The notes below the pieces were generated by a model. That model was not told the DNA's origin. It did no database searches and was given only the letters and a program-made list of their open reading frames with translations. From NCBI RefSeq assembly GCF_014107495.1, contig NZ_CP041969.1:2815501-2879500 (forward strand): DNA of 64,000 bases, in the 5' to 3' direction. Of this stretch, positions 34,611 through 42,978 are shown piece by piece. Source of the stretch: Cohnella cholangitidis. Lineage in GTDB: Bacteria; Bacillota; Bacilli; Paenibacillales; Paenibacillaceae. Positions within the stretch are counted from its first letter, which is position 1; each line of letters starts with the position of its first letter. The position numbers and the translations under genes are program-made.

Positions 34611-35084
34611 ATGAATCAGAACTACAATACTTCTTTTACCGTAGACCAAAGTCCAGAAGAAGTCTTCGCCGCCATCAATAACGCCCGCGGATGGTGGTCG
34701 GAAGATCTTGAAGGCAGAACCGACGAACTTGGCGAATTTAAGCACCACTACCGAGACATTCACCGCTGCACCATCCAAATCACCGAGCTTATTCCCGGTG
34801 AGAAGGTTCGTTGGCACGTTACAGACAACTACTTTAACTTCGTAATGGACAAGAACGAGTGGAAAGATACCGACATTGTCTTTGAAATCGCCAAGAATGG
34901 CGACCAAACGGAGGTTCGCTTTACGCACGTTGGTCTAGTCCCCTCGTACGAATGCTACAGCGTCTGCTCGGACTCCTGGGGCACCTATATCAACGGCAGC
35001 CTGCGCCGCTTGATTACGGAGGGTAAGGGCCAGCCCAACCAGAGCGAGCGAATTGCAAACAAACACGGCTTAGAAAACTCTTAG
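34611..35084 (+). CDS. SRPBCC (AHSA1-like) domain protein
   Basis: A 157-residue START-like ligand-binding protein with the AHSA1 signature FTVDQSPEEVFAAINNARGW and WSEDLEG, then RCTIQITELIPGEKVRWHV and FEIAKNGDQTEVRFTHVGLV. Such proteins bind hydrophobic small molecules or act as Hsp90 co-chaperone relatives; the ligand is unknown. AGGAAGG lies upstream of the ATG. It is divergent from an HxlR regulator, and the palindromes between the two genes tie them into one module. Confidence 0.87.
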   Translation: MNQNYNTSFTVDQSPEEVFAAINNARGWWSEDLEGRTDELGEFKHHYRDIHRCTIQITELIPGEKVRWHVTDNYFNFVMDKNEWKDTDIVFEIAKNGDQTEVRFTHVGLVPSYECYSVCSDSWGTYINGSLRRLITEGKGQPNQSERIANKHGLENS

Positions 35085-35119
35085 AACCCCCTTGCCATAG
35101 ACCGAAGCTCGGCGCTCAG

Positions 35120-35310
35120 CAACCGAGGCTTTGCCAAGAAATTGCGCTGCCTCTTCTGAAATCGTCGAGCAAAGTTTTAGCAATAGTCAACGCAGACTCC
35201 GCCGGTTTCTCCCCAAAAAACTTGCCGCTATTTGCGGTACGGTTCAGCGTATCACTCAGCATATCCCTGCCATGCAACCATTCCGGTAAACCCCAGTTGA
35301 AGCTTCGTAT
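35120..35310 (-). other. Possible gene remnant overlapping repeat copy H
   Basis: The gap between the SRPBCC and histidine kinase genes holds a 63-codon minus-strand frame without a start (FNWGLPEWLHGRDMLSDTLN, then KFFGEKPAESALTIAKTLLD) that reads like protein but matches no family I can name. The weakest repeat copy, H (35215-35253: CTTGCCGCTATTTGCGGTAC then GGTTCAGCGTATC), overlaps it, so one of the two readings may be chance. Confidence 0.3.
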
Positions 35311-35363
35311 TTAATGTATAATAAAGGAAAACCGTTAGTAGGCTTGAGTAAGGAAGGAAACCT

Positions 35364-36533
35364 ATGAAAAAAGTTTTTCATATCATGGACTGGGGGATAT
35401 TTGGGCTCCGGTCCTATAATTATGTTTTGCTGTTATTACATATTTTAATGGAAAATGAATATTCGCCTCGATTGCTCGCGAACATCGTTTGGCTCTTAGC
35501 GGCCTTCTTTATTCCTATTTTATTCTGGCTTCCGCAGCTAAGGATGAGGAAGGAATGGTTCATCCTATTTGAACTATTGCTAGGAGGATCCTATTATCTT
35601 AAATCGTTCATGCAGGCGGATCAGTTGGGCAGTGTCGATTATCTTATTCCGAGTCTTACAATCGGTTACTTATTAACCAGAAAGACGGCCTGGACGATGC
35701 CGGTTCTATTATTACTCCCCTTTACCAGCATGTTATTCGGAAAAGTGACCTGGGATCTGGCGCTCGGTTCAAGCTCAGATAACATTCTTTTCACTTTTAT
35801 CGGGATTTGGGTCAACTTCATTGCCAAAGCCTATCATGAGAAAAATAAATTAGCTAAAGAAATCGATGAACAAAATAAATTGTTAACCCAATATGCTGCC
35901 GAGATCGAAAGGATGACACTACTGGAGGAACGAAGTCGTATGTCCAAGGAGATGCACGACACGTTAGGACACTCTTTTATTTCCCTTATTATGAGTCTCG
36001 ATGCCGCTATTGCGCTTCTAGACAAAAAACCAAATCTAGCCAAAGAGAAATTGATTAGTATAAGAGGACTGACGGAACAAAACTTGGATGAAATGAGAGA
36101 CATTGTGCACAAGATGGGGGAGGAAGAGAATATAAGTTTAGTGAACCACGCCGAGAGACTCGTCAGCAACTTTCGAGAATATACCGGAACGGTCATTCGT
36201 CTCACGCTGAAGGGAACAGAACGGATCCTTCCTTTCGATATGCGGCAATCGATAATTCGGGTGATACAAGAGTCTTTTACGAATGCGCTAAAGCATGGAA
36301 AGGCAACGGAAATGGAGTTGGATATCCGCTTTTCCCCATCGACTTTGCGAGTTTCCATTCGAAATGATGGAAAACCCTTGGGTAAGATAGAGTATGGGTT
36401 CGGCCTGACAACAATGAAGAATCGGATTGAGATGCTGGGAGGTACCTTTTCAATCTCCGCCTTGGCGGTCACTGGCGTTGAAGTCAGATGCGAAATTCCA
36501 CTGAAAGGAGATAAGTTGGATGCCGAAAATTAA
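35364..36533 (+). CDS. Sensor histidine kinase (NarL/DesK type)
   Basis: A 389-residue membrane kinase. The N-terminal 150 residues hold about five hydrophobic spans (YNYVLLLLHILME, NIVWLLAAFFIPILFWLP and others); a coiled-coil linker leads to the HisKA_3 motif SRMSKEMHDTLGHSFISLIM with phospho-acceptor His at about 198, and a HATPase domain (VIQESFTNALKHGKATEMEL, EYGFGLTTMKNRIEMLGGTF). It senses an envelope signal. The response regulator gene overlaps its end by 14 bases. Confidence 0.93.
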   Translation: MKKVFHIMDWGIFGLRSYNYVLLLLHILMENEYSPRLLANIVWLLAAFFIPILFWLPQLRMRKEWFILFELLLGGSYYLKSFMQADQLGSVDYLIPSLTIGYLLTRKTAWTMPVLLLLPFTSMLFGKVTWDLALGSSSDNILFTFIGIWVNFIAKAYHEKNKLAKEIDEQNKLLTQYAAEIERMTLLEERSRMSKEMHDTLGHSFISLIMSLDAAIALLDKKPNLAKEKLISIRGLTEQNLDEMRDIVHKMGEEENISLVNHAERLVSNFREYTGTVIRLTLKGTERILPFDMRQSIIRVIQESFTNALKHGKATEMELDIRFSPSTLRVSIRNDGKPLGKIEYGFGLTTMKNRIEMLGGTFSISALAVTGVEVRCEIPLKGDKLDAEN

Positions 36534-37206
36534 AGTACTCATCGTTGATGATCAGGAATTGATCCTTGAAAGTCTAAATATAGTACTAGAGATGGAAGAC
36601 GATATCGAGGTTGTGGGATTGGCTAAGAATGGTGAAGAGGCTATCAGCTATTGTGAAAAATCCCGACCGGATATCATCCTTATGGATATAAATATGCCTA
36701 TTATGAATGGCGTTGTTGCTACAGAGAAGATCAAACCTCGATTCCCATTAACGAAAATTATTATTCTAACTTCGTACAAAGAAGTTGAATATGTTCTGGC
36801 AGCGTTAAGCCATGGGGCAGAAGGCTTCCTGCTCAAAGCCATCCATCCCAAAAACCTTATAGCCGGCATACGGGTGGTTCACACGGGAGGCACGCTCATT
36901 TCGCCGGAAATGGCAGACAAAATGATTAAAAGCATGCTGAACAGCGGTATGTCATCAACTATCGATACAAGGGCCTTTGAACCCGAATTGCTTGAGAAAA
37001 ATAACGAATTCGGACTTAGCGCCCGCGAAGTCGAAGTTCTTCACAAGCTGGCGTTAGGCCTGCGCAATCAGGATATCGCTAAGGCATTATATCTTAGTGA
37101 AGGTACGGTTAAAAACTACATCTCGAATATTTATTCGAAATTGAATGTAAAAGGAAGAAGAGAAGCTGCCTATAAGGCTAGGGAAACAGGGATTTTAGAT
37201 CCTTAA
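36520..37206 (+). CDS. NarL/LuxR-type response regulator
   Basis: A 228-residue regulator. The receiver domain carries VLIVDDQELIL, the phospho-acceptor D56 in DIILMDINMPIMNG and the switch lysine in EGFLLKAIHPKN; the C-terminal LuxR-type helix-turn-helix is GLSAREVEVLHKLALGLRNQ, then DIAKALYLSEGTVKNYISNI. Translation is coupled to the kinase (14-base overlap, GGAG inside the kinase gene). Repeats of ATGAC(T/C) before the next gene are its probable binding sites. Confidence 0.94.
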   Translation: MPKIKVLIVDDQELILESLNIVLEMEDDIEVVGLAKNGEEAISYCEKSRPDIILMDINMPIMNGVVATEKIKPRFPLTKIIILTSYKEVEYVLAALSHGAEGFLLKAIHPKNLIAGIRVVHTGGTLISPEMADKMIKSMLNSGMSSTIDTRAFEPELLEKNNEFGLSAREVEVLHKLALGLRNQDIAKALYLSEGTVKNYISNIYSKLNVKGRREAAYKARETGILDP

Positions 37207-37220
37207 AATAGATCTGCTCG

Positions 37221-37256
37221 AAGCCGACATCGTAACGGATGTCGGCTTTTATTTTA
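37221..37256 (+). terminator. Terminator after the response regulator gene
   Basis: AAGCCGACATC / GATGTCGGCTT forms an eleven-base stem with loop GTAACG, followed by TTATTTTACT. It lies 14 bases after the stop. Confidence 0.92.
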
Positions 37257-37260
37257 CTAA

Positions 37261-37322
37261 AGTCATATGACCCTGATATGACTAAACGGCACTACTTACG
37301 TATGACTTTTCTAAAGTATAGT
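37261..37322 (+). promoter_or_regulatory. Promoter with ATGACT repeats before the CPBP gene
   Basis: The inverted repeat AGTCATAT / ATATGACT (37261-37268, 37276-37283) plus a third ATGACT at 37302-37307 precede a -10 box TATAGT (37317-37322) with a poor -35 box. This is what an activator-dependent promoter would look like, and the neighbouring NarL-type regulator is the obvious binder. Confidence 0.6.
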
Positions 37323-37391
37323 ACGGTTTGTAACCTGCAATATCGGAACATAAATAGATATCCCGCCAGGGAAGAGGAGCGATTAATACTA

Positions 37392-38279
37392 ATGAGAAAG
37401 ACGAATGCGCCCGACAATGAGACGCTTAGCGGTAAGAGAATGTCTAAGTTTGTTACGTTCTTTCAATCCCCCCTCATCTGGATGCTAGTAGGAATACTTG
37501 GGATCATCCTCGCCAATGTGACATTCAACTTGTTATCCAAAGATTTAAAAGCACCAGGGTCCATCCTACTGACACTTGTCGGAAGCGCCGTTGCCATCGT
37601 TATCTACCTGCTTGTGATGAAATTCCTGGCGCGGCGTCCGGTTCCTGAACTTCCGTTCCAACGGCGTGCGGTATCGGAAGCTATTTTGGGCGCTGTCGTC
37701 GGCCTTCTCTTTATCATCGTTTCAACAGCTCTCATCGTCTTATTTGACGGGTATTCATTCAAGTGGTCAACCGAAAACGCCAGCTCTGTCGTTTGGCCTA
37801 TCATCACCACATCCCTCGGCGCTGCCTTCGTAGAAGAATTGATCTTTCGGGGGCTTGCCTTTCAAGCCATTGAAAAAATGGGGGGAAGCTTCCTTGCGCT
37901 GATCCTAACATCCCTCTTCTTTGGGATCGCTCATCTAGGCAACCCCGGAGCTACGATTTGGGGAGCCCTCTCTATTGCCATTGAAGCTGGTATATTGCTA
38001 GGTGCAGCCTTCCTTTGGCGGCGCAATGTTTGGTTTATTATTGGCCTCCATTTCTCTTGGAATACAATAGAGGGACTCTTAGGTATTCCCGTCTCGGGTC
38101 ATCCCTCCCCAGGTCTTTTCACGGTCGAGGTTACGGGCCCAACCCTTCTCACTGGAGGCAATTTCGGCCTTGAAGCTTCGATAATTCCCGTAATAATCAG
38201 TCTGTTAATCGCCATCCCTATGCTGATTGTTGCTCGCCGCAAAGGGCATCTCGTTTCTCTCCGTAAAGATCCAAAATAA
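37392..38279 (+). CDS. CPBP family intramembrane metalloprotease
   Basis: A 295-residue membrane protein of the CAAX protease/bacteriocin-processing family with about eight spans. The three conserved motifs are seen: FVEELIFRGLAFQAI (glutamates), FFGIAHLGNPGA (histidine) and IIGLHFSWNTIEGLLG. The start at 37392 follows GAGGAG, with the frame open further upstream through the promoter. It follows a two-component pair whose ATGACT-like sites occur in its promoter, so it is probably that system's target, perhaps in envelope stress or peptide defence (inferred). Confidence 0.88.
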   Translation: MRKTNAPDNETLSGKRMSKFVTFFQSPLIWMLVGILGIILANVTFNLLSKDLKAPGSILLTLVGSAVAIVIYLLVMKFLARRPVPELPFQRRAVSEAILGAVVGLLFIIVSTALIVLFDGYSFKWSTENASSVVWPIITTSLGAAFVEELIFRGLAFQAIEKMGGSFLALILTSLFFGIAHLGNPGATIWGALSIAIEAGILLGAAFLWRRNVWFIIGLHFSWNTIEGLLGIPVSGHPSPGLFTVEVTGPTLLTGGNFGLEASIIPVIISLLIAIPMLIVARRKGHLVSLRKDPK

Positions 38280-38310
38280 CATTCCGTTGAGGATATGACG
38301 GGCCTGAATA

Positions 38311-38670
38311 CTAGTCCATTTCTGTCTGTTCACTTTTCGCCTCTTTGAGCCGCTTTCGCTCGACATGGGCCACTCCCCACTGATGTAAGGCTTCCAAAAC
38401 CGGAGACAAGCTCATGCCGTATTCCGTGATGGAGTATTCCACCTTCGGCGGAATTTGCGGGTAAACGACTCGCTTAACGATCTCTTCCTCCTCCAATTCA
38501 CGCAGATAAAGTGTAAGCATCCTTTGAGTAATATCGGGTAGCAATCTTCGCAGCTCATTAAACCGCAAAGGTTTACCTTGAAGCAAATGATAAAGGATCG
38601 TCGGCTTCCATTTGCCGACGATCGAATCCATCGCCACAACGAACTGACATTGGCCAGGGTTCTTCTGCAT
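38311..38670 (-). CDS. HxlR/YodB-like redox-sensing regulator
   Basis: A 119-residue winged-helix protein. The N-terminal cysteine in PGQCQFVVAMDSIVGKWKP occupies the place of the redox-sensing Cys of YodB/HypR-type regulators, followed by PLRFNELRRLLPDITQRMLT and LYLRELEEEEIVKRV. GGGAGA precedes the ATG. It is divergent from an azoreductase gene, the same pairing as YodB and azoR1 in Bacillus subtilis, where quinones and diamide release repression. Confidence 0.9.
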   Translation of the reverse strand: MQKNPGQCQFVVAMDSIVGKWKPTILYHLLQGKPLRFNELRRLLPDITQRMLTLYLRELEEEEIVKRVVYPQIPPKVEYSITEYGMSLSPVLEALHQWGVAHVERKRLKEAKSEQTEMD

Positions 38671-38724
38671 ATCGCAATCTCCCTTAAAGTACCTTTTTCA
38701 ATACTATAGCACATTATTGTGCCT

Positions 38725-38741
38725 ACTTAACAAAAGTAAGT
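38725..38741. promoter_or_regulatory. Candidate HxlR operator before the azoreductase gene
   Basis: The inverted repeat ACTTAACAAAAGTAAGT has arms ACTTA / TAAGT and lies midway between the divergent HxlR (38670) and azoreductase (38804) starts, where a shared operator would be expected. Confidence 0.55.
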
Positions 38742-38803
38742 GTCTATCTTATGATCTCCCTAGGAAGTGTAATTAATCCGATTACAGAAGGGAAGATTGA
38801 TTA

Positions 38804-39436
38804 ATGGCAACTGTATTGTACATCACCGCGCATCCCCTTGATCATCAGGCATCTTATAGCCTCGCGGTAGGCAAAGCATTTATTGAAGCGTACCGCGAAG
38901 CAAATCCGACAGACGAAGTTGTTCATTTGGATCTTTACAAAGAGAATGTTCCGCCATTCGATGCTGATGTTTTACGCGGTTGGGAAAAGCTTCGGTCTGG
39001 TTCGTCGTTCGATCAATTATCCGATGCTGAGAAATCGAAAGTAGATCGTCTTGGGGTAATTGTTGATCAATTCGTAACCGCCGATAAGTATGTATATGTA
39101 TCTCCGATGTGGAATTTCTCGATCCCGCCGGTGTTGAAAGCATACACGGATGCTACATCCATTCCGGGAAAGACGTTCAAATATACCAAAGAAGGCCCTG
39201 TGGGCCTATTACCTGGCAAGAAAGCCTTGCACATTCAAGCTAGCGGTTCCGTTTATTCGGAGGGTCCTCTTGCCCGGCTTGAGATGGGTTACAGCTATTT
39301 GAATAAGGTTTTACGGTTCTATGGGGTTGAATCGATAGAAGCGATTCTCGTGGAAGGAACAGCATTGTCGGATCAGGCTCTATCCGTAAAAGAAAAAGCG
39401 ATTGCACAAGCTAAAGAAGTTGCCAACCGCTTCTAA
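38804..39436 (+). CDS. azoR: FMN-dependent NADH azoreductase
   Basis: A 210-residue flavodoxin-like oxidoreductase. Family features include [38 protein letters not shown] for FMN binding, and [20 protein letters not shown]. It reduces quinones and azo dyes by two-electron transfer with NADH, protecting cells from thiol-reactive quinones. AGAAGGGAAG precedes the ATG. The divergent HxlR/YodB-like regulator is its likely thiol-based repressor. Confidence 0.93.
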   Translation: MATVLYITAHPLDHQASYSLAVGKAFIEAYREANPTDEVVHLDLYKENVPPFDADVLRGWEKLRSGSSFDQLSDAEKSKVDRLGVIVDQFVTADKYVYVSPMWNFSIPPVLKAYTDATSIPGKTFKYTKEGPVGLLPGKKALHIQASGSVYSEGPLARLEMGYSYLNKVLRFYGVESIEAILVEGTALSDQALSVKEKAIAQAKEVANRF

Positions 39437-39442
39437 TAGGGG

Positions 39443-39468
39443 CCATCCCACTTAAGGGATGACCCTTC
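39443..39468 (+). terminator. Terminator-like hairpin after azoR
   Basis: GGGCCATCCC / GGGATGACCC lies just after the azoR stop, followed by TTCT. Its sequence belongs to the same family as the hairpin attached to repeat copy J and the one after 46078. Confidence 0.7.
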
Positions 39469-39495
39469 TAACTTGGCTTTACGGAATGCCGCAAT

Positions 39496-39575
39496 AAACT
39501 TGCCGTTACTTATGATACGGTTCAGCTTAACGGGTCTATCGGCGAAAACAAATGGCGGCCCTGTGGCCGCCAAGC
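39496..39575 (+). repeat. Dispersed palindromic repeat, copy A, with terminator
   Basis: The best left-half copy: AAACTTGCCGTTACTTATGA, then TACGGTTCAGCTTAACGGG and TCTATCGGCGAAAAC. It is followed by the hairpin TGGCGGCC / GGCCGCCA at 39553-39572. It lies between azoR and the convergent gene at 39633. Confidence 0.85.
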
Positions 39576-39632
39576 GTTATTATTAAATTTGCTTGCTGCA
39601 AGGTAATTCTTTGTCTCGATGGCTTGATTGCT

Positions 39633-40100
39633 TCAATATTCTCCTTTAATAACGAAGAACGAACCTCGAATGGTCCCTGCCAGTTTGGACTTCTGTCTTG
39701 CAAATTTGAATTTTTTCTCTTCCAGCTCCTTAGGTACTTCCATCCCTTCGGATAGCTTAAACCCTACGGCCCGCTTCTTAGGATCATCCACCGTATACAG
39801 GACGTTAACCGCTAGACCGTCCTCATAAAAGACGAAGGCCCATTTGATATTTTCTACTTGAAAACGAGACGTTTCCAGCGGTTGGGCTGCAAACTCAATA
39901 CCGCGTTCTTCTTTCAAAACCCGGTTCACATAATCAAGCGTCTCCTGGCTTTCGCCGGCTGGTACGGTCGTAAATTCGTGCTTGTATTTGTTCATGAAGT
40001 AACGGGCTTCATTCGCACGCAGACCCGCTAGCGCTTCTGCTACCGGCGAAGACTCAAGACCAACCGTAGACACGTTTTTAAAATCAACGATAGTCGACAT
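39633..40100 (-). CDS. Hypothetical protein next to GyrI-like gene
   Basis: I do not recognise this 155-residue soluble protein. It is charged and mixed alpha/beta in character (VNRVLKEERGIEFAAQPLET, WAFVFYEDGLAVNVLYTVDD), with a lysine-rich segment near the end and no signal peptide. It starts 25 bases after the GyrI-like gene at 40126-40605 and is read in the same direction, so the two form an operon under the promoter element at 40652-40706. By context it may belong to the same ligand-response module. Confidence 0.7.
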   Translation of the reverse strand: MSTIVDFKNVSTVGLESSPVAEALAGLRANEARYFMNKYKHEFTTVPAGESQETLDYVNRVLKEERGIEFAAQPLETSRFQVENIKWAFVFYEDGLAVNVLYTVDDPKKRAVGFKLSEGMEVPKELEEKKFKFARQKSKLAGTIRGSFFVIKGEY

Positions 40101-40125
40101 TCCTTATTCCTCCTACTGAGCTCGT

Positions 40126-40605
40126 TTACTTATTCACGACCGGAATCCACATTTCGCCATACACGAAGCCGTCCCGCTGTCCCATCTCGACCGTTGCATT
40201 GGGCCCGCCGACATAGGCGTAATTATCGGCTGACGGCAAGACTTGACCAAAGGCAATGCCAGTAAGCATACTGCTCAACTCATCTGCCGACTTCCCTTCG
40301 CCTTTAACGACGAGGTATTGTCCCTTAGGGAATTGGATCACTCTGTGTTCTTCCGGTACCGACGAATCCGTCATCACGCCAGCATAATACATCATCTTGT
40401 GATTTACCGCTTCGTTTACGGCAAAAATATAGTCGTTCGCGGCAATCGCCTTTAACGTGTCAAGCCTTCCATCCTGCTCCACTGACCGCCAAAAGTTTTC
40501 CTTCTCCTTGTTCATGCCGGCATAATCCGTGTAATCGCTCTTCAGCTCCGTTCCAATACCAAGCACGATAAAGCTGTCTTTTTCCTCAAAGGTATACGTT
40601 GCCAT
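40126..40605 (-). CDS. GyrI-like effector-binding domain protein
   Basis: A 159-residue protein made of a single GyrI-like (SOUL/BmrR effector-binding) fold. Features include DSFIVLGIGTELKSDYTDYA, the conserved VIQFPKGQYLVVKGEG strand and the C-terminal YGEMWIPVVNK ending. Such stand-alone proteins bind hydrophobic drugs, and some hydrolyse or sequester them. AAAAGGAGC precedes the ATG. A near-identical promoter element occurs here and before the WYL regulator/DoxX pair at 41232-41335, so the genes are probably co-regulated. Paralogues lie at 45100 and 45602. Confidence 0.85.
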   Translation of the reverse strand: MATYTFEEKDSFIVLGIGTELKSDYTDYAGMNKEKENFWRSVEQDGRLDTLKAIAANDYIFAVNEAVNHKMMYYAGVMTDSSVPEEHRVIQFPKGQYLVVKGEGKSADELSSMLTGIAFGQVLPSADNYAYVGGPNATVEMGQRDGFVYGEMWIPVVNK

Positions 40606-40651
40606 GAACCCAGCTCCTTTTTTTGAATGGATCGATTGATCTGTTTATTCA

Positions 40652-40706
40652 CTTGATAGGTTTATCATAACCATAAATCATGTCAAAACATGATACTGTT
40701 TAGAGG
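40652..40706. promoter_or_regulatory. 55-bp control element, copy 1 (WYL regulon)
   Basis: This 55-base segment matches 41275-41329 at 50 of 55 positions by my count. Its centre is the perfect inverted repeat ATCATGTCAAAACATGAT (40677-40694), followed by ACTGTTTAGAGG. On the minus strand it includes TTGACA. It lies upstream of the GyrI-like operon and is the likely binding site of the WYL regulator at 41335. Confidence 0.82.
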
Positions 40707-40809
40707 ATAACCGATTGTTCTCCCCCACAGCGCCTCTACTTAATATTAGTGCCTTAAGTAGTAGAAGTCTATCGGAGTCGCGTAAGGGCTGCGTTAATGC
40801 CACGACCCG

Positions 40810-41232
40810 TTAGAGTCTGCGGCTTTTCGGACGCAGCGCCCAGGAGGCGATGCCCAGCGCGGCATAGAAAAGCGGAAGAATAACATGGAATCCGCCATCG
40901 CCGTAATCATGAGCGAACGCATGGGATAAGGCCGCACCCGTCATTAGAAAAAAGATACCGCTATAAGCCCATTCCTTAAGCCGAGGGAAACCCGGTATTA
41001 CGATCGCAATGATTCCAAGCAATTTCCAAGTCCCGAGAATGTTCGTGATATATAACGGGAAACCAATATCGGTCACTAAATCGACATTGCCGCCATATCG
41101 CATCAATTGCCCAATCCCGCTTAATGCAATAGAGAATGCGAGAATGATGGTGACGGTCCAATAAGCGGCCGTTCTTGCGATAGGACGGGATTCAACCTTT
41201 GCGATCTTTTCATTACCGGTAATCGTACTCAT
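40810..41232 (-). CDS. DoxX-like family membrane protein
   Basis: A 140-residue integral membrane protein with four predicted spans (YWTVTIILAFSIALSGIG, LGTWKLLGIIAIVIPG, YSGIFFLMTGAALSHAFAHD, VILPLFYAALGIASWAL). The DoxX_2 features GTWKLLGI and the AHD motif are present. Members are linked with oxidative-stress resistance and quinone metabolism. AAAGGAGGAATTGG precedes the ATG. It is divergent from the WYL regulator gene, which the 55-bp element separates from it. Confidence 0.87.
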   Translation of the reverse strand: MSTITGNEKIAKVESRPIARTAAYWTVTIILAFSIALSGIGQLMRYGGNVDLVTDIGFPLYITNILGTWKLLGIIAIVIPGFPRLKEWAYSGIFFLMTGAALSHAFAHDYGDGGFHVILPLFYAALGIASWALRPKSRRL

Positions 41233-41274
41233 TCCAATTCCTCCTTTGAGTGATCAAGTCATTTCTTTTTTTCA

Positions 41275-41329
41275 CTTGATGGGTTTATAATAGCGATAAA
41301 TCATGTCAAAATATGATACTGTTTAGAGG
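41275..41329. promoter_or_regulatory. 55-bp control element, copy 2 (WYL regulon)
   Basis: This is the second copy of the element at 40652-40706, placed between the divergent DoxX and WYL genes. Its inverted repeat has one change in the right arm (ATCATGTC...ATATGAT). It ends six bases before the WYL start codon, so the regulator gene has almost no leader of its own. Confidence 0.82.
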
Positions 41330-41334
41330 GCCCG

Positions 41335-42300
41335 ATGAAAAAAGTAGAACGGATTAATATCATCATGCGGTACATCAACAACCGTGCCCATTTTACCATT
41401 TCGGAAATCATGCATGAGTTTAACATCTCCCGTTCGACGGCGATTCGAGATATCAGGGAAATCGAAGCAATGGGAATGCCTCTAGTCGCCGAAGTCGGGA
41501 GGGACGGGGGTTATTTTGTGATGAACAACTCCGTCCTGCCCACTGTCCGTTTTACCGATAATGAGATTAAAGCTCTTTTTATCGCCTTCATGGCCACACG
41601 AAATCTACAACTCCCTTATCTGAAGAGTCGCCACTCTTTAGCGGAGAAGCTGCTCGGCCTCATCTCTCAAAACCAGCAAGATGATCTTGTTCTGTTAAAT
41701 CAAATCTTGCTCTTCGAAGGTACCAACCCCCACAATCCTGACCTGCTTGATCTATCGGATCTGCCCCATCCTATGTTAGAACAACTCATCCAAATCCTTC
41801 TTAAAGACTGCTACTTAGTGGTTTCCGTCGAAGAAGGAAGGGAAATAAAGTCTTATCCCATCTATCTCATGCGCCTATATCGTGAAAAAAGCTCTTGGCA
41901 AATTGAAGGCTTCGACCTAGAGGAAGAGAAGAGAAGGATTATTCCTGTCGACAATCTCACCGATGTCAAACCATACCCCGAGAAAAAAAGAATAAGCAAG
42001 AAGAAAATTGCGGAACAACTAAGAAAGCAGGAAGAAGCCATGAACCTAGTCCTCGAACTTGGTCCCAAGGCGATTGCCCAGTTCAAAAAGTACCATCCCT
42101 TAAAAATTACAATTTCATATACGAATCCTTATCAAACTACGGCTATTTTAAAAACGTTCATCAATGTTCATCATCCGGATGAATTGACCGAAATAACAAA
42201 TTGGCTGCTTTTCTTAGGCGGAGATATCAAGGTCAGGGAAATACCGAAGGAAGTTGTAGAAGGATTGCAAGTGAGAGTGGATGTGCTGGGGAACAAGTAA
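41335..42300 (+). CDS. Helix-turn-helix WYL-domain regulator
   Basis: A 321-residue regulator. The N-terminal DeoR-like winged helix is HFTISEIMHEFNISRSTAIR, then DIREIEAMGMPLVAEVGRDG; the middle has IKSYPIYLMRLYREKSSWQI in the WYL-like position, and the C-terminus a WCX-like extension. It is clearly paralogous to the regulator at 43971-44975 (the first 100 residues are alike at most positions). There is only a weak AGAGG before the ATG. It probably controls itself, DoxX and the GyrI-like operon through the duplicated 55-bp element. Confidence 0.86.
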   Translation: MKKVERINIIMRYINNRAHFTISEIMHEFNISRSTAIRDIREIEAMGMPLVAEVGRDGGYFVMNNSVLPTVRFTDNEIKALFIAFMATRNLQLPYLKSRHSLAEKLLGLISQNQQDDLVLLNQILLFEGTNPHNPDLLDLSDLPHPMLEQLIQILLKDCYLVVSVEEGREIKSYPIYLMRLYREKSSWQIEGFDLEEEKRRIIPVDNLTDVKPYPEKKRISKKKIAEQLRKQEEAMNLVLELGPKAIAQFKKYHPLKITISYTNPYQTTAILKTFINVHHPDELTEITNWLLFLGGDIKVREIPKEVVEGLQVRVDVLGNK

Positions 42301-42328
42301 TTGATCATAATTGCCGCCTGTAAAGGCA

Positions 42329-42924
42329 TTATTCGAGCCTAAAGTTTTGAATCTCCTTCCACTTCTCCTCCAAGGCTTTCAAATCTTCAACGAAGGACCT
42401 TAGTAAATTGGGTCGCCTTCTTACTGCAAGCGGGTGATAGTGAAGCCGATGGGCGTACCTTGAAACTCATACCAGCTGCCTCGTAATTCCTTGACACCGG
42501 CACTCTCCTTATCTGGGAATAAGGCTTCCACTACGACATTACCAAATCCAAATAACACAAGCGGCCGTTTCTGAAAGAGCTGCAACTGTAGATGAGGAAG
42601 ACATGCCGCTCTAGCTTCAGGCTTATTGTAAGCACGAACCGGTCGGCATTTAAGCAAATAGCTGACATAAACATCGTTTGCTTCTATACCCGCCTCCCTC
42701 ATGCCGAGTTGGAGCGTTTCTCGGGTACCGCACAGAAACGAATTTCCATGCCGGTCCTCCCGGGCTCCGGGATTATCCAAAATCATCATCAACGAGGCTC
42801 CTAGATTTCCTTCACCCCAGATGACACGAGTCCGCTGCTTGGATAATTCGCAAAGCTCACAATGCTCCGCACCTTCGGGCGCTTGTTCTTCAGGCAAGAT
42901 TACAAAGGGATGATTCATTTCCAT
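42329..42924 (-). pseudogene. Uracil-DNA glycosylase family protein, single-base frameshift near the 3' end
   Basis: A family 4/5-like uracil-DNA glycosylase. The iron-sulfur start EHCELCELSKQRTRVIWGEG and the MMILDNPGAREDRHGN active-site region are intact, but the frame ends at TITRLQ (stop 42421). One missing base near 42443-42447 is the cause: the adjacent frame gives the family's expected end LHYHPLAVRRRPNLLRSFVE and a helical tail to a stop at 42329. The span is 596 bases, one short of a codon multiple. AAGGAGC precedes ATG 42924. If real, the loss removes the conserved HP motif and so probably the DNA repair activity. Confidence 0.87.
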
Positions 42925-42978
42925 ATTACGAAGCTCCTTATTTTCGCACGTATTATGTTCATTATTCCCATCCAATGC

